Below are positions 30,904 to 40,063 of a DNA stretch of 64,000 bases, piece by piece. The stretch covers positions 4,038,135 to 4,102,134 of the forward strand of contig NZ_LFJC01000003.1 in the NCBI RefSeq assembly GCF_002776695.1. Direction: 5' to 3'. The notes under the pieces are model-generated. The model did no database searches. It saw only the letters and a program-made list of their open reading frames with translations, and was not told the DNA's origin. The translations under genes and the position numbers were made by a program. Within the stretch, counting starts at the first letter, position 1. Each line of letters opens with the position of its first letter. The DNA is from Bradyrhizobium nitroreducens. GTDB taxonomy: Bacteria > Pseudomonadota > Alphaproteobacteria > Rhizobiales > Xanthobacteraceae.

Positions 30904-31812
30904 TCAGGTCGTCCGCGCACCCTCCTCATCCCGCCCGAACCGCTCCACCAGAAAATCGATGAACAGCCGCACCTTCACCGACAGATGCCGCGTCGGCGGG
31001 TAGACCGCATAAAGCGCAAGCGGCGGCGCCGCATAGTCGTCCAGCACCGTCCGCAGCGCGCCCTTCCGCAAAGCCTCGGCAGCGATGAACTCCGGCAGCA
31101 GCGCCAGCCCCCTGCCCTTGATCGCGACGTCGCGCAGCACCTCGGCATTGTTGACGCAGAGTGACCAGGCCGGCTGGATCCAGTGATCGCCGTTCGCGCC
31201 CGTCAGCTTCCACTGGTTGCCGGTGAGCAGGAAGCCATAGGTGAGCGCGGCATGCTCGCGCAGATCCTGCGGATGCTTTGGCGTGCCGTGACGCGCGAGG
31301 TAATCCGGCGAAGCGCAGATCATGCGCGCCACCGGCGTGATTTTTCGCGCGATCAGGCTCGACGATTCCAATTCGGCGATCCGCAAGGTCACGTCGAAAC
31401 CGTCCTGCACGGGATCGAGCAGATCGTCGCTGAGCACGATCTGGAGCTGGAGCTCCGGATATCGCGCCATGAAATCGGCGAGCACCGGCCCGAGCCGCAT
31501 CGTGCCGAACGACATCGGTGCGTTGACACGGAGCAGGCCCCGCGGCGCCGACTGCGCCTGCGTCACCGCCTGGTCGGCCGCCTCGACCTCCGAGAGGATG
31601 ACGAGCGCGCGTTCGAAATAGCGCTGGCCGTTCTCGGTCGGGCTTGCGTGCCGCGTGGTCCGGATCAACAGCTGGACACCGAGGCTCTCCTCGAGGTCGG
31701 CGATGTATTTGCTGATTGCCGAGCGCGACAGCCGCAGCTGCCGCCCGGCTTCGGCAAAGCTGCCGCTTTCGACCACCTTCACGAAGGCCCGGAGGCTGCC
31801 GAGCTTATCCAA
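30904..31812 (-). CDS. LysR-family transcriptional regulator, divergent from mhqO/mhqD-like genes
   Basis: This 302-residue protein begins with the HTH domain LGSLRAFVKVVESGSFAEAGRQL, then LSRSAISKYIADLE, and LLIRTTRHASPTENG. The effector domain follows (LLRVNAPMSFGTMRLGPVLADF, then FDVTLRIAELESSSLIARKI). It belongs to the large CrgA/AaeR-like LysR branch. It is divergently transcribed from the dioxygenase gene with 128 bases between the starts, and that region holds two related dyads. This is the classical layout for a LysR protein that controls its neighbour and itself. The effector is not known; quinone or electrophile stress is a guess from the target genes. Confidence 0.9.
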   Translation of the reverse strand: MDKLGSLRAFVKVVESGSFAEAGRQLRLSRSAISKYIADLEESLGVQLLIRTTRHASPTENGQRYFERALVILSEVEAADQAVTQAQSAPRGLLRVNAPMSFGTMRLGPVLADFMARYPELQLQIVLSDDLLDPVQDGFDVTLRIAELESSSLIARKITPVARMICASPDYLARHGTPKHPQDLREHAALTYGFLLTGNQWKLTGANGDHWIQPAWSLCVNNAEVLRDVAIKGRGLALLPEFIAAEALRKGALRTVLDDYAAPPLALYAVYPPTRHLSVKVRLFIDFLVERFGRDEEGARTT

Positions 31813-31825
31813 GGATGGCCTCCGG

Positions 31826-31882
31826 CGATTGTTTCCAAATCGTAGACATAGCCGTCATATTTGCACGGATTGTCTCCAATCC
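31826..31882. promoter_or_regulatory. Two related dyads between the LysR gene and the mhqO-like gene
   Basis: CGATT-gtttcca-AATCG (31826-31842) and GGATTG-tctc-CAATCC (31867-31882) share the core GATTGTYTCCAA and start 41 bases apart, about four helical turns. Both lie in the 128-base divergent region, so they are candidate recognition and activation sites for the LysR regulator. Confidence 0.55.
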
Positions 31883-31940
31883 AAAGCGGAACAATATTTC
31901 CGACCAGAGAGCAAGAGGCTCCCCGAATTGGAGGACGACA

Positions 31941-32879
31941 ATGTCTGGACTGCACCACGTGACCGCGATTGCCGGCGACCCCATCCGCAATTTCGGCTTC
32001 TACACCCGGGATATCGGGCTGCGCTTCGTCAAGAAGACGGTCAATTTCGACGATCCCGGCACCTATCACTTCTACTATGGCGACGAGACCGGCCGCCCCG
32101 GCACCATCCTGACCTTCTTCCCCTGGGCCGGAGTTCCGGCCGGGCGCCGCGGCGTCGGCGAAACCCATCAGACCGCGTTCCGCGTCCCGCAGCGCTCGCT
32201 CGGCTACTGGACCCAGCGCTTCACCGAGAAGGGTATCGCCTACGAGGCGCTCGAGAAGCGCTTCGGCGAGTCCGTGCTGCCGTTCACCGATTCTGACGGC
32301 ATGGCGCTCGCGCTGGTTGGCGTTCCCGGCGCCGAGAACGAGCCCAGCTGGAGCAACGGCGACGTGCCGGCCGAGCATGCGATCCGCGGCTTCCATGGCG
32401 TGACGCTGCTGCTCGACAGCGCGGCCAAGACCGCCGCCGTCCTCACCGACGTGTTCGGCTTCAAGGAGACGGGGCGCGAAGGTTCGGTGATCCGCCTCAA
32501 GGCGCCTGGTGATGCCGAGGGCAGCGTCGTCGACATCTACGAGGCCAAGGGCTTTCTGCGGGGACATCAGGGCGGCGGTTCGGTGCACCACATCGCCTTC
32601 CGCGCGGCCGACGACGCTGAGCAGGGCCAGATGGCGCAGAAGCTCGTGAGCAATCACGGCCTGCATCCGACCGAGCAGAGGGACCGCAATTACTTCCGCT
32701 CGATCTATTTCCGCGAGCCCGGCGGCGTGCTGTTCGAGATCGCAACCGACATCCCCGGCTTCGCCGTCGATGAACCCGTCGCGACCCTTGGCCGCGACCT
32801 GAAACTGCCCGCTTTCCTCGAGCAGCACCGCAGGCAGATCGAGGACGTTCTGCCGAGGTTGGAAGAGACCGCGTCATGA
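31941..32879 (+). CDS. Ring-cleaving dioxygenase of the VOC superfamily, MhqO-like
   Basis: This 313-residue protein has two vicinal-oxygen-chelate (glyoxalase) modules. The first starts GLHHVTAIAGDPIRNFGFYT, with the metal-ligand His. The second carries GFHGVTLLL, then VHHIAFRA and FREPGGVLFEIATD with the Glu ligand. The family includes Bacillus MhqO/MhqA, induced by methylhydroquinone and other electrophiles and proposed to open hydroquinone rings. The start is supported by GGAGG seven bases upstream. Its stop overlaps the next start (ATGA at 32876), coupling it to an esterase, exactly as mhqO and mhqD pair elsewhere. Here the apparent local regulator is LysR-type rather than the MarR-type MhqR. 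Confidence 0.88.
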   Translation: MSGLHHVTAIAGDPIRNFGFYTRDIGLRFVKKTVNFDDPGTYHFYYGDETGRPGTILTFFPWAGVPAGRRGVGETHQTAFRVPQRSLGYWTQRFTEKGIAYEALEKRFGESVLPFTDSDGMALALVGVPGAENEPSWSNGDVPAEHAIRGFHGVTLLLDSAAKTAAVLTDVFGFKETGREGSVIRLKAPGDAEGSVVDIYEAKGFLRGHQGGGSVHHIAFRAADDAEQGQMAQKLVSNHGLHPTEQRDRNYFRSIYFREPGGVLFEIATDIPGFAVDEPVATLGRDLKLPAFLEQHRRQIEDVLPRLEETAS

Positions 32880-33502
32880 CCGACAATAGCTTCATCCATC
32901 GCTACGAACCCGCGACCAGCGCGGGCTCCCCTCCGCTCCTGCTGCTGCACGGCACCGGCGGCGACGAGAACGATCTGCTCGGGCTCGGCAGGATGATCTC
33001 GCCGGGGTCCGCCCTGCTCTCGCCGCGCGGCCGCGTGCTCGAGCACGGCATGCCGCGCTTCTTCCGTCGCCTCGCCGAAGGCGTGTTCGACGAGGACGAC
33101 GTGCGCCGCCGCGCGCGAGAGCTCGGCGAGTTCGTCAACGAGGCGCGGACGCAATACGGCATCGCCGCACCGGTCGCGGTCGGCTTCTCCAACGGCGCCA
33201 ACATCGCCGCTGCGTTGCTCCTGCTGAAGCCGGATGTGCTTGCCGGCGCGATCCTCCTGCGCGCCATGGTGCCGCTGTCGGATCCGCCGAAGGCTGAGCT
33301 CAGCGGCAAGCCCGTCCTGCTGTTGTCGGGGCAGGCCGACCCGATCGTGCCGGCGAGCAATTCTACGAAGCTTGCGGCTCTGCTCTCGCAAGCCGGCGCG
33401 AGCGTGACCCACAGGGGCCTGCCGGCGGGCCATCAATTGTCGCAAGCCGACGTGATGCTCGCCCGCGACTGGATCGGCAACATCGCCGCGGAAGCCGCAT
33501 GA
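32876..33502 (+). CDS. Alpha/beta hydrolase, carboxylesterase (MhqD-like)
   Basis: This 208-residue protein belongs to the phospholipase/carboxylesterase family. The oxyanion strand is LLLLHGTGGDENDL (residues 20-33). The nucleophile Ser is in VGFSNGAN (GxSxG type), the acid Asp in SGQADPIVP and the His in PAGHQLSQAD. Length is normal. The start overlaps the stop of the dioxygenase gene. The pair probably converts quinone- or aromatic-derived intermediates, with the esterase acting on a lactone or ester product; that order is inferred from the Bacillus mhqNOP/mhqED literature, not shown by sequence. A GC-rich hairpin follows directly after the stop. Confidence 0.88.
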   Translation: MTDNSFIHRYEPATSAGSPPLLLLHGTGGDENDLLGLGRMISPGSALLSPRGRVLEHGMPRFFRRLAEGVFDEDDVRRRARELGEFVNEARTQYGIAAPVAVGFSNGANIAAALLLLKPDVLAGAILLRAMVPLSDPPKAELSGKPVLLLSGQADPIVPASNSTKLAALLSQAGASVTHRGLPAGHQLSQADVMLARDWIGNIAAEAA

Positions 33503-33505
33503 GAA

Positions 33506-33546
33506 GAGCGGCGCATCGTTTCGAGGACGGTGCGCCGCTCGCCTTT
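33506..33546 (+). terminator. Hairpin after the mhqO/mhqD-like operon
   Basis: GAGCGGCGCA (33506-33515) and TGCGCCGCTC (33531-33540) are perfect inverted repeats with a 15-base loop. They begin 4 bases after the stop and are followed by GCCTTTCG. The T run is short, so termination may be partial or need Rho. Confidence 0.65.
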
Positions 33547-34165
33547 CGAACCGCCAGCGCAAATGACAATGGAACGATACAGCCCCACGATCGTGCGGCA
33601 GCGGAGTATGCCGCGATAGGCCAGAAGCCGACCCTACATCATCTTTCAATGCTTGGAGTGTGCAACACTTGGCGGTCGCCTGCACACTGGCTCATGGAGC
33701 GTCCTTCGGCAGCTCCTTCTGCGCAACGATCCGCACCGGCGGAAAAGTGACGCAATCGATCACGTCGAAAGCAACTTCGATCCGTCGGTTGAATGACTGC
33801 GCAAAGGCGATGGCACTGGGGTCACGAGCGGCTCTCCAAGCGGACGCGGCCCTGCGACCGCTCTATCGGCGATAACCGACATCACAACGACATCATCGTG
33901 CTTCGGTTTGGGGAACTACCTTGTCTATTTGTTTCGTTTCAGATCGCGGGATTGTTCAAAATCCCACCAGGTCAATGGTTGGCGAGCGTCTCTTCGCCTG
34001 CGAGACTGGATCCGTCGAGACGCAACGAGCTTGTGACCCCCAGTGCAGAAGTCAGCACGGCTCAAAAGTGGCAACTACGTGCCCGCTACGGAGAAGTTGG
34101 CGCGTTTTGCCGTCTGAGCGGCGCCGCTCTTGTCGCGGGCGCGCCTCGGACTGCGAGCGCGTTAT
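33547..34165. other. Gene-poor stretch between the esterase and the autotransporter
   Basis: These ~620 bases contain no complete gene I can support. Base composition is lower in GC than the flanks and short frames on both strands lack codon bias or start sites, except for the fragment reported separately at 33692-33859. It looks like eroded sequence from old rearrangement. Confidence 0.5.
33692..33859 (-). pseudogene. Possible 3' remnant of an unknown gene
   Basis: On the minus strand an open frame of about 55 codons after a TAG contains FNRRIEVAFDVIDCVTFPPV and RIVAQKELPKDAP before a TGA at 33692-33694. It has GC-rich third codon positions and protein-like composition, but no start codon or ribosome site. 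It reads like the C-terminal end of a lost gene. I do not recognise the parent family. It may equally be chance. Confidence 0.3.
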
Positions 34166-36892
34166 TTACCAAGTGAGGCGGAAGCCGCCAGTGCCCTTGT
34201 AGTTGCGGTTGTCCGAGCTGTTGTCGAGGCTCGCATTGTAGGAAACCTCGCCGAAGATAGCGTAGCGCCCGTTGGCCCAGCTGTAGGTGCCGCCGCCGCC
34301 GATGCTGGCCCACAGCCGATCCTGCGCATTGGCAAAGCCGGTGCCCGCGACATCGACCTTGGTGCCGTTGAGGAATTCGTAGCGCAGATTTGCGATGCCG
34401 TAGACGTCGGATCGCACGATGCCCGTGCCGTCGTTCCAGGTCTTCTGATGGTCGAGCGCAAGCCCGGCGCGGCCGAGCAGGCTGTCGCCATCGCGCAACG
34501 ACACCGGCGCACCGAACCGGTCGACAAAATTGTCGAAAGCGACTTTCGCATAGGAAAGCTGCGCCTGCGGCGTCAGTGACCAGCCGTTGCCCAGGCCGAT
34601 GCGCTTGCCGGTTTCGGCACTGAATGCGTATCCGACGCCTTCATTGCCGTGGGTCATGCTGCCAGCCAACGCGGACGACAGGTCGCTGCGGTAGAACATC
34701 GACTGCACCTGACCGTCGACATAGAAGCCGTTGTCGCCATACCAGGTCAGCGTGGCGCCGACGCCCGTTCCCTCGACGCGGATACGACCATTGCCGTAGA
34801 ACGAGGCGACATCGGCGGTCGTCAGGCCGTATTGCGCGGTGAGGCCGACGATCAGCCGGCCTCGCTCGTTCTCCAGTGCGAGACCATCGAGGCCCGTCTG
34901 CACCTTCAACTGGTCCGCCTTGGTGGTCGAGCCGGTGGTGTTGGAGGGCTGCAGATCGGAATGCCCGCCCTCGATGCGGCCCCAGAACGCCGTGGGCGTC
35001 GGCGACGCCACGCCTGGCACCGGCAGCACCGAACCCGCGCGCGCCATCGCATCGCTGCCGCCCCAATAGCGATTGCCGGCACGCTGCTGCAGCGTCGGCA
35101 GATCGTTCATGCCGAGCAGCACCTGCGCGTAGTTCTCGTAGAGCGGAACGCCGGGTTGGTAGAGCGGACCGGAAGGTGCCGAGACCGGCGGATTGATCAG
35201 GCTCGAGCGCAGATACCAATCGCCGTCACCGGGAGTGGCGATGCCGTTCTTCTGCAACGTGTAGGCATAGGCGCCGCCGACCACCGCCTGCTCGCCGTGA
35301 AGCACGTAGTTGCCCAGAAGCGAGAAGCTGCCGTTGGACGCGCCGACGACGTCGACCACCTTGATGCCTTCGACGGTCTGCGCGCCGGAGCCGCCCACAT
35401 TGGTGACGCGCAGCGACGATGCGCCCGACGTGCTTCCCTGCACCCGCAACAGGTCAGTCGGCGAACTGTCGCCGCCGAGCCGGGTGTTGAGCTGCACGGT
35501 GCCGCCATTGCCGACATAATTGCCTGTCACGGTCAGCGTGGTGCCGGGCGCGCCGCCGAGGCTGACTATTCCGGCGTTGTCCAGCGAGGCGAGCGTCTGG
35601 TTGAAGCCGGCAAGATCGAGCGTGCCGCCGGAGGCCACCGTAAAGGCCGAGGCCGCGCTGAGCGTGTTTGCGGCCGCGGCGCGGAGAATTCCGGCGTTTA
35701 CATTGGTCGCACCGTTGTAGGTATTGGCACCCGCCAGCGTCTGGGTGCCGCCAGTGAGCGTCAGCCCGCCCGTGCCACCGATCACGCCGGCGAACACATC
35801 GTTCGCGTTGGTGATCGTCAGGCTCTTCGCGCCGAGCACGACAGTCCCGGTTCCTGCGAGGCTTTGAATGTTGGTGCCGGCAGCAGTGATGCCCGAGATG
35901 TTGAAAGTTCCGTTTGCGACGACCCGGCTTGACGCGGCAACTGAGCCACTACTGGCGAGGGCCAGCGTGCCGGCCTGGATCACCGTAGCACCGGTATAGG
36001 TATTGGATGCGCGGAGATTGAGGGTGCCCGCGCCAATCTTGGTCAATCCGCCAACGCCGGAAAAGCCGTTGTTCGCGCTCACGGTAAAGGCCTGGGTGTC
36101 GACGGTCAGGCCACCCGCGGCAATATTGAGAACTCCCGACGAAAATCCTGAGATGAAGCCGACGCTGTTTATTCGGGCGCGCAGGATGGCATTGTCGAAA
36201 TTGATTTGGGCGACTCCCCCCGCACCGGGGCGGGACAGGGTGGTCGTCTCGAGCGTGCTGCCGCCACTTATATTGAGTGTGCCCGTGCCGGTGGCGAAGC
36301 TTCCGAGTAGAACCCCTGCTTGGGCGACGACCTTGGCGCCGTTCTGAATGTTGAGTGTCCCATTGCCACTGGCGCCGATTTCGATCTGAGTGCCGGATGT
36401 CGTCCATTGCGATCCGGCCCCGCTGACGGTGACGGTGCCGTTGCTTCCGCCTGCGACTCCAATCGCAATCGTCGCGGCATTGCTCGTCAGCGTGCTGCCG
36501 TTCTGAATTGTCAGGTTGCCGAACGACCCGGTCGTATTGCCGACGGTCAGTTGCCCTGTCGCGCCCGTAGCAGCACCGCCTACGCCGAGGATGGTCGGAT
36601 TGGGCGATGTCGTGTTGATGTTGACGACGTTGCCCGCGATTGGCACCGCACCACCGGACCAGTTGCTCCCGACCATCCAGTCGTTGCTTGTCGTTCCGGT
36701 CCAGCTTTGGGCCGAAGCCGACCGTGGGGACAACGCGATCAGCGCCGTCGCTGCCGCGCTCGCCAGCAGCAAGCGAAGCATTCGCGTCCGGATATTGCTG
36801 GATGGAGAGCGCTGCGTCCGATTCGGACTCCTCTGCAGCGAATCATCGTGGTGTCGCCCGACCGTCGCAGCAGCCCCGATGCATTCGCGCAT
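34166..36892 (-). CDS. Type Va autotransporter with beta-helix passenger
   Basis: This 908-residue protein has a signal peptide around residues 38-61 (MLRLLLASAAATALIALSPRSASA), after a 37-residue polar extension. The passenger (62-565) starts QSWTGTTSNDWMVGSNWSG and carries autotransporter-associated beta-strand repeats. Two are GGLTKIGAGTLNL..NTYTGATVIQAGTL (281-310) and GGLTLTGGTQTL..NTYNGATNVNAGIL (375-402). A pertactin-like autochaperone region spans about 450-560. The C-terminal ~270 residues form the 12-strand barrel, starting FWGRIEGGHSD and ending GGFRLTW with the required terminal aromatic. No protease triad is evident, so it is probably an adhesin or surface-exposed structural protein. 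Start 36892 has GGAA eight bases upstream; 36781 would remove the extension. It stands alone, without operon partners. Confidence 0.9.
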   Translation of the reverse strand: MRECIGAAATVGRHHDDSLQRSPNRTQRSPSSNIRTRMLRLLLASAAATALIALSPRSASAQSWTGTTSNDWMVGSNWSGGAVPIAGNVVNINTTSPNPTILGVGGAATGATGQLTVGNTTGSFGNLTIQNGSTLTSNAATIAIGVAGGSNGTVTVSGAGSQWTTSGTQIEIGASGNGTLNIQNGAKVVAQAGVLLGSFATGTGTLNISGGSTLETTTLSRPGAGGVAQINFDNAILRARINSVGFISGFSSGVLNIAAGGLTVDTQAFTVSANNGFSGVGGLTKIGAGTLNLRASNTYTGATVIQAGTLALASSGSVAASSRVVANGTFNISGITAAGTNIQSLAGTGTVVLGAKSLTITNANDVFAGVIGGTGGLTLTGGTQTLAGANTYNGATNVNAGILRAAAANTLSAASAFTVASGGTLDLAGFNQTLASLDNAGIVSLGGAPGTTLTVTGNYVGNGGTVQLNTRLGGDSSPTDLLRVQGSTSGASSLRVTNVGGSGAQTVEGIKVVDVVGASNGSFSLLGNYVLHGEQAVVGGAYAYTLQKNGIATPGDGDWYLRSSLINPPVSAPSGPLYQPGVPLYENYAQVLLGMNDLPTLQQRAGNRYWGGSDAMARAGSVLPVPGVASPTPTAFWGRIEGGHSDLQPSNTTGSTTKADQLKVQTGLDGLALENERGRLIVGLTAQYGLTTADVASFYGNGRIRVEGTGVGATLTWYGDNGFYVDGQVQSMFYRSDLSSALAGSMTHGNEGVGYAFSAETGKRIGLGNGWSLTPQAQLSYAKVAFDNFVDRFGAPVSLRDGDSLLGRAGLALDHQKTWNDGTGIVRSDVYGIANLRYEFLNGTKVDVAGTGFANAQDRLWASIGGGGTYSWANGRYAIFGEVSYNASLDNSSDNRNYKGTGGFRLTW

Positions 36893-37440
36893 GCGTCATT
36901 CCAATTGCGTCCACACCATTCGAGGGTGCGGATTTTCTTGTCGTGGTCCAGGAAGTACAACCACAACGCTAGGCGAGCAGAAACAATCAGACAACAATCG
37001 AAACCCGTTTCTGCAAAGAAACGCACGGCGGTGTGCCGTTTGCGCAACGAAAGACGCTTAACAAGATCTTTCGAGAGCGGATCCGGCTATCCACCTCCCG
37101 GCATTGGCCACACGAGGCCCTTGATGCGCTCTATTGGCCCTTCTCGGAAGTCCGACAACGTCCGCTTTCGCGCCGCTGTTGGAGGACAAGCGGACATTGC
37201 GCGCGCCTACTCTTGGCTGCAGATTTTATGAGTACGCACACTAGCTCGGTCTCCTTGCCCGACGGGCTTCCGAACCGTGAGGCCGCGCTGATGATCGGTT
37301 GCCGCTGTTTTGCCCGACGGATCAACCCACGGCGCACCCGTCTCGACCATGAGCTGCGCCAGGCGCAAGCCATTGAAATGACTGCGCCCGGCTACTGTGC
37401 ATGGGGTTGTTTTTCAACTTTTTGCTTTGGATAGGCAGGA
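36893..37440. other. Intergenic stretch upstream of the autotransporter
   Basis: No gene is supported in these ~550 bases. Frames present are short and lack codon bias. A small dyad CGTTTC-tgcaaa-GAAACG lies at 37006-37023. The segment next to 36892 should contain the autotransporter promoter, and the far end runs into the terminator of the peptide-transporter operon. Confidence 0.5.
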
Positions 37441-37472
37441 AAATTTGGCCTCTCCCGACGGGGAGAGGCCAA
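37441..37472 (-). terminator. Rho-independent terminator of the amidase/opp operon
   Basis: TTGGCCTCTCCC (37445-37456) and GGGAGAGGCCAA (37461-37472) form a perfect 12-bp stem with a 4-base loop. Read on the minus strand the hairpin is followed by ATTTT, just after the stop of the binding-protein gene at 37509. Orientation and position fit a factor-independent terminator for the transporter operon. Confidence 0.8.
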
Positions 37473-37508
37473 GATTTGAAGCGACAGGCTCGACGCGATC
37501 GCGCGATC

Positions 37509-39002
37509 CTACTCCCAATGCCAGGTCGAGAAATCGTTCTCGAACTGCGGGACTTCCTTCCAGACGCCCTTCAGCTTCTTGTTGATGACGGTCGGCCATT
37601 GCGGCTGGAACAGGTACGCGGAGACGGCATCGGTGGCCAGCATGCGCTGGGCATCGCCGAGCAGCTTGGCGCGGGCGGCTTCATCCGGCGTCGACACGAT
37701 ATGCTTGTAGAGCGCGTTGAAGGCCTCGTTGTTGTAGCCGAGATAGTAGTCCGGCTCGGTGATCTTGACGAGATCGAACGGCTCGACATGGCTGACGATG
37801 GTGAGGTCGAAATTATGCGGACCGTTGGGCGCGAACACCTGCGACAGCCACTGCGCCCATTCGACGTTCTCGATCTTGGCGACGATGCCGACCTTGGCGA
37901 GCTGGGCCGCGACGATCTCGCCGCCCTGCCGCGCATAGGGCGGCGGCGGCAGCTTCAGTGACAGCTCCACCGGCGCGGTGACGCCGGCTTCAGCGAGCAG
38001 CTTCTTGGCCTTCTCGGGGTCGTAAGGGTTGACGCCCGTGGTGTCGACATAGCCGAGCGATCCGGGCGTGTAGAAGCTGCCGATCGGCGTGCCGAAGCCC
38101 TCGACGGCGCCGTCGATCAAGGCCTTGCGATCGATCGCAGCGAGAATGGCGCGGCGAACGCGGACGTCATCGAGCGGCTTCTTGCGGTGGTTGATCGCAA
38201 CGATGGTCTTGGCCCTGGAACCGCCAATCAGCACCGTGAAACGCGGGTCAGCCTTGAACTGGGCAACGACGCGGGTCGCGATGCGCGGAAATGCGTCGAC
38301 GTCGTTCGAGAGCAGCGCCGCGGCCTGAGCCGCCGGATCGGAGATGAAGCGGATCGTCACCTTCGAAAGCTTGATCGCCGAGGCGTTGCGGTAGTCGGCC
38401 CATTTGTTGAGCGTGATCGAGGAGCCCTTGGCCCATGCGCCCAGCTGATAGGGACCGGTCCCGACCGGCTGCGTGACGTTGGTCGCCGCGCTCTTGGGCT
38501 CGACGATCGAGCCGCTCGCCTGCCCGAGCAGGAACGGCAGGTTCGGCTCGGAATATTTCACGGAGATCACGACGGTGTCGGCGTCGGGCGTCTCGACCAT
38601 CTCGAAAGCCTGGAACAGGCTCTTGTCCTTGTTGGTGCTGGTCGCCGCCGCGTTGCGCTCGAACGAGAACTTCACCGCCGCGGAGTTGAACGGCTCGCCG
38701 TTTTGGAACTTGACGCCCTTGCGGAGCTTGAACGTGTAGGTCTTCAGATCGGGCGAGGCGGTCCAGCTCTCCGCCAGCAGCGGCGAGACCGAGCCATCCT
38801 CGTTGATCTTGGTGAGCGTCTCATAGATGTTGTAGAGCGTGACCTCGGCGATCGCGGCAGCCGCGGCATTGGTGGGGTCGAGCCCCGGCGGCTCCAGCGT
38901 CATCCCCATGACGACGCTGTCCTTCTTGCTCTGCGCCAGCACCGGCAGCGGAGCCGCGACGAGCGCGGCGGCAAAGGCGACGATCGACAATTTCCTCAAC
39001 AT
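37509..39002 (-). CDS. Peptide-type ABC transporter binding protein (DppA/OppA, SBP_bac_5)
   Basis: This ~497-residue protein has a Sec signal peptide (MLRKLSIVAFAAALVAAPLPVLAQ). Family 5 blocks are visible: YNIYETLTKINEDGSVSPLLAESW, then YTFKLRKGVKFQNGEPF, PVGTGPYQL and DDVRVRRAILAAIDRKALI. These proteins bind peptides, but also opines, nickel or other ligands. The ATG at 39002 has GGGGAG seven bases upstream and is chosen over a longer frame. It is the last gene of the amidase-oppB-C-D-F series, unusual since the binding protein often comes first. The amidase suggests the transported compound carries an amide bond. Confidence 0.92.
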   Translation of the reverse strand: MLRKLSIVAFAAALVAAPLPVLAQSKKDSVVMGMTLEPPGLDPTNAAAAAIAEVTLYNIYETLTKINEDGSVSPLLAESWTASPDLKTYTFKLRKGVKFQNGEPFNSAAVKFSFERNAAATSTNKDKSLFQAFEMVETPDADTVVISVKYSEPNLPFLLGQASGSIVEPKSAATNVTQPVGTGPYQLGAWAKGSSITLNKWADYRNASAIKLSKVTIRFISDPAAQAAALLSNDVDAFPRIATRVVAQFKADPRFTVLIGGSRAKTIVAINHRKKPLDDVRVRRAILAAIDRKALIDGAVEGFGTPIGSFYTPGSLGYVDTTGVNPYDPEKAKKLLAEAGVTAPVELSLKLPPPPYARQGGEIVAAQLAKVGIVAKIENVEWAQWLSQVFAPNGPHNFDLTIVSHVEPFDLVKITEPDYYLGYNNEAFNALYKHIVSTPDEAARAKLLGDAQRMLATDAVSAYLFQPQWPTVINKKLKGVWKEVPQFENDFSTWHWE

Positions 39003-39058
39003 GCGTAACTCCCCGGCCTGTTCATTCTCGAGCTTAACGCCAATCCGGCTTTGGGACA

Positions 39059-40063
39059 CTAACCTTCCATGGCCGCCTGCGGCAACGCCATCACGGCCTC
39101 CGCCCTGTGGCAGGCGGCAAGGTGCCCCTCGCCGACCTTGCGTAACGCAGGCAGGGCCTCGCGGCAATGCTGCTCGGCGAGCGGACAGCGCGCCACATAG
39201 GGGCATCCGGCCGTGGCCGCCGATTGCGAGGCGATCGCCTGCCCCCCGCGCCGGCGCCTTGTGCCCCCGGCACGCGCCCGCGGCACCGCCTCCAGCAGCG
39301 CCCGCGTGTAGGGATGGGCGCAACGCTCGAACAGATCCTCGGGGCGCCCCTGCTCGACGATGCGGCCGAGATACATCACCGCGACCTCGTCGCAGAGATA
39401 GTCGACCACGGCGAGGTCATGGCTGATCAGGATGTAGCTGAGGCCGAACTGCTCCTGAAGGTCCTGCATCAGGTTCAGCACCTGCGCCTGCACGGAGACG
39501 TCGAGTGCCGAGACCGGCTCGTCGGCAACGATCAGCTTCGGCTGGGTGATCAGCGCACGCGCGATCGCAATGCGCTGGCGCTGCCCGCCGGAGAACTCGT
39601 GCGGATACTTGTCCATGTCCGCATCGCGCAAGCCGACCTGGCGCAGCACTGCCGAGACGCGTTCGCGGAACGTGGCGCGGTCGGCGCCTTCCAGCACGGT
39701 CAGCGGCTCGGCGACGATGCGCGCGATGGTCTGGCGCGGATCGAGCGAGCCATAGGGATCCTGGAACACCATCTGGAAATCGCGCCGGGCACGGCGCAGT
39801 TCGTCGGCCTGGAGGCGGTTGAGATCGCGGCCAAGCAGCTGGACCTGCCCCGAGGTCGGCCGCTCCAGCGCCATCACCACCCGCGCGAAGGTCGACTTGC
39901 CCGAACCGGACTCGCCGACGATGCCGAGGCTCTTGCCGGCCAGGACCTGTACGCTGACGCCGTTGAGCGCGCGTACCTGGCCGGGCGGACGGAACAGGCT
40001 CTCGCGCGGCAGCGCATAACGTTGATCGAGATCCCTGACGTCGAGAAGAGGCGCGATGCTCAT
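39059..40063 (-). CDS. Oligopeptide-type ABC transporter ATPase (OppF/DppF)
   Basis: This 334-residue ATPase begins with the RYALPRESLFRPPGQVRALNGVS region typical of OppF/DppF. Walker A is VGESGSGKST, the signature FSGGQRQR, Walker B LIVADEPVSALD and the switch His is in LISHDLAVV. A C-terminal Cys cluster, ATAGCPYVARCPLAEQHC with a later CH, matches the oligo/dipeptide C-terminal domain that in some members binds an Fe-S cluster. Its start overlaps the stop of the OppD gene by 4 bases. It pairs with OppD to drive import by OppB/OppC. Confidence 0.92.
   Translation of the reverse strand: MSIAPLLDVRDLDQRYALPRESLFRPPGQVRALNGVSVQVLAGKSLGIVGESGSGKSTFARVVMALERPTSGQVQLLGRDLNRLQADELRRARRDFQMVFQDPYGSLDPRQTIARIVAEPLTVLEGADRATFRERVSAVLRQVGLRDADMDKYPHEFSGGQRQRIAIARALITQPKLIVADEPVSALDVSVQAQVLNLMQDLQEQFGLSYILISHDLAVVDYLCDEVAVMYLGRIVEQGRPEDLFERCAHPYTRALLEAVPRARAGGTRRRRGGQAIASQSAATAGCPYVARCPLAEQHCREALPALRKVGEGHLAACHRAEAVMALPQAAMEG

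Noticed and set aside
33793..34176. 127-codon + strand frame between the esterase and the autotransporter
   Set aside because: Poor codon bias, no ribosome site, no family resemblance, and it runs into the 3' end of the autotransporter gene.
37033..37434. Small + strand frame upstream of the peptide-transporter terminator
   Set aside because: No ribosome site, mixed codon usage, no recognisable motif, and it runs into the terminator of the opposite operon.
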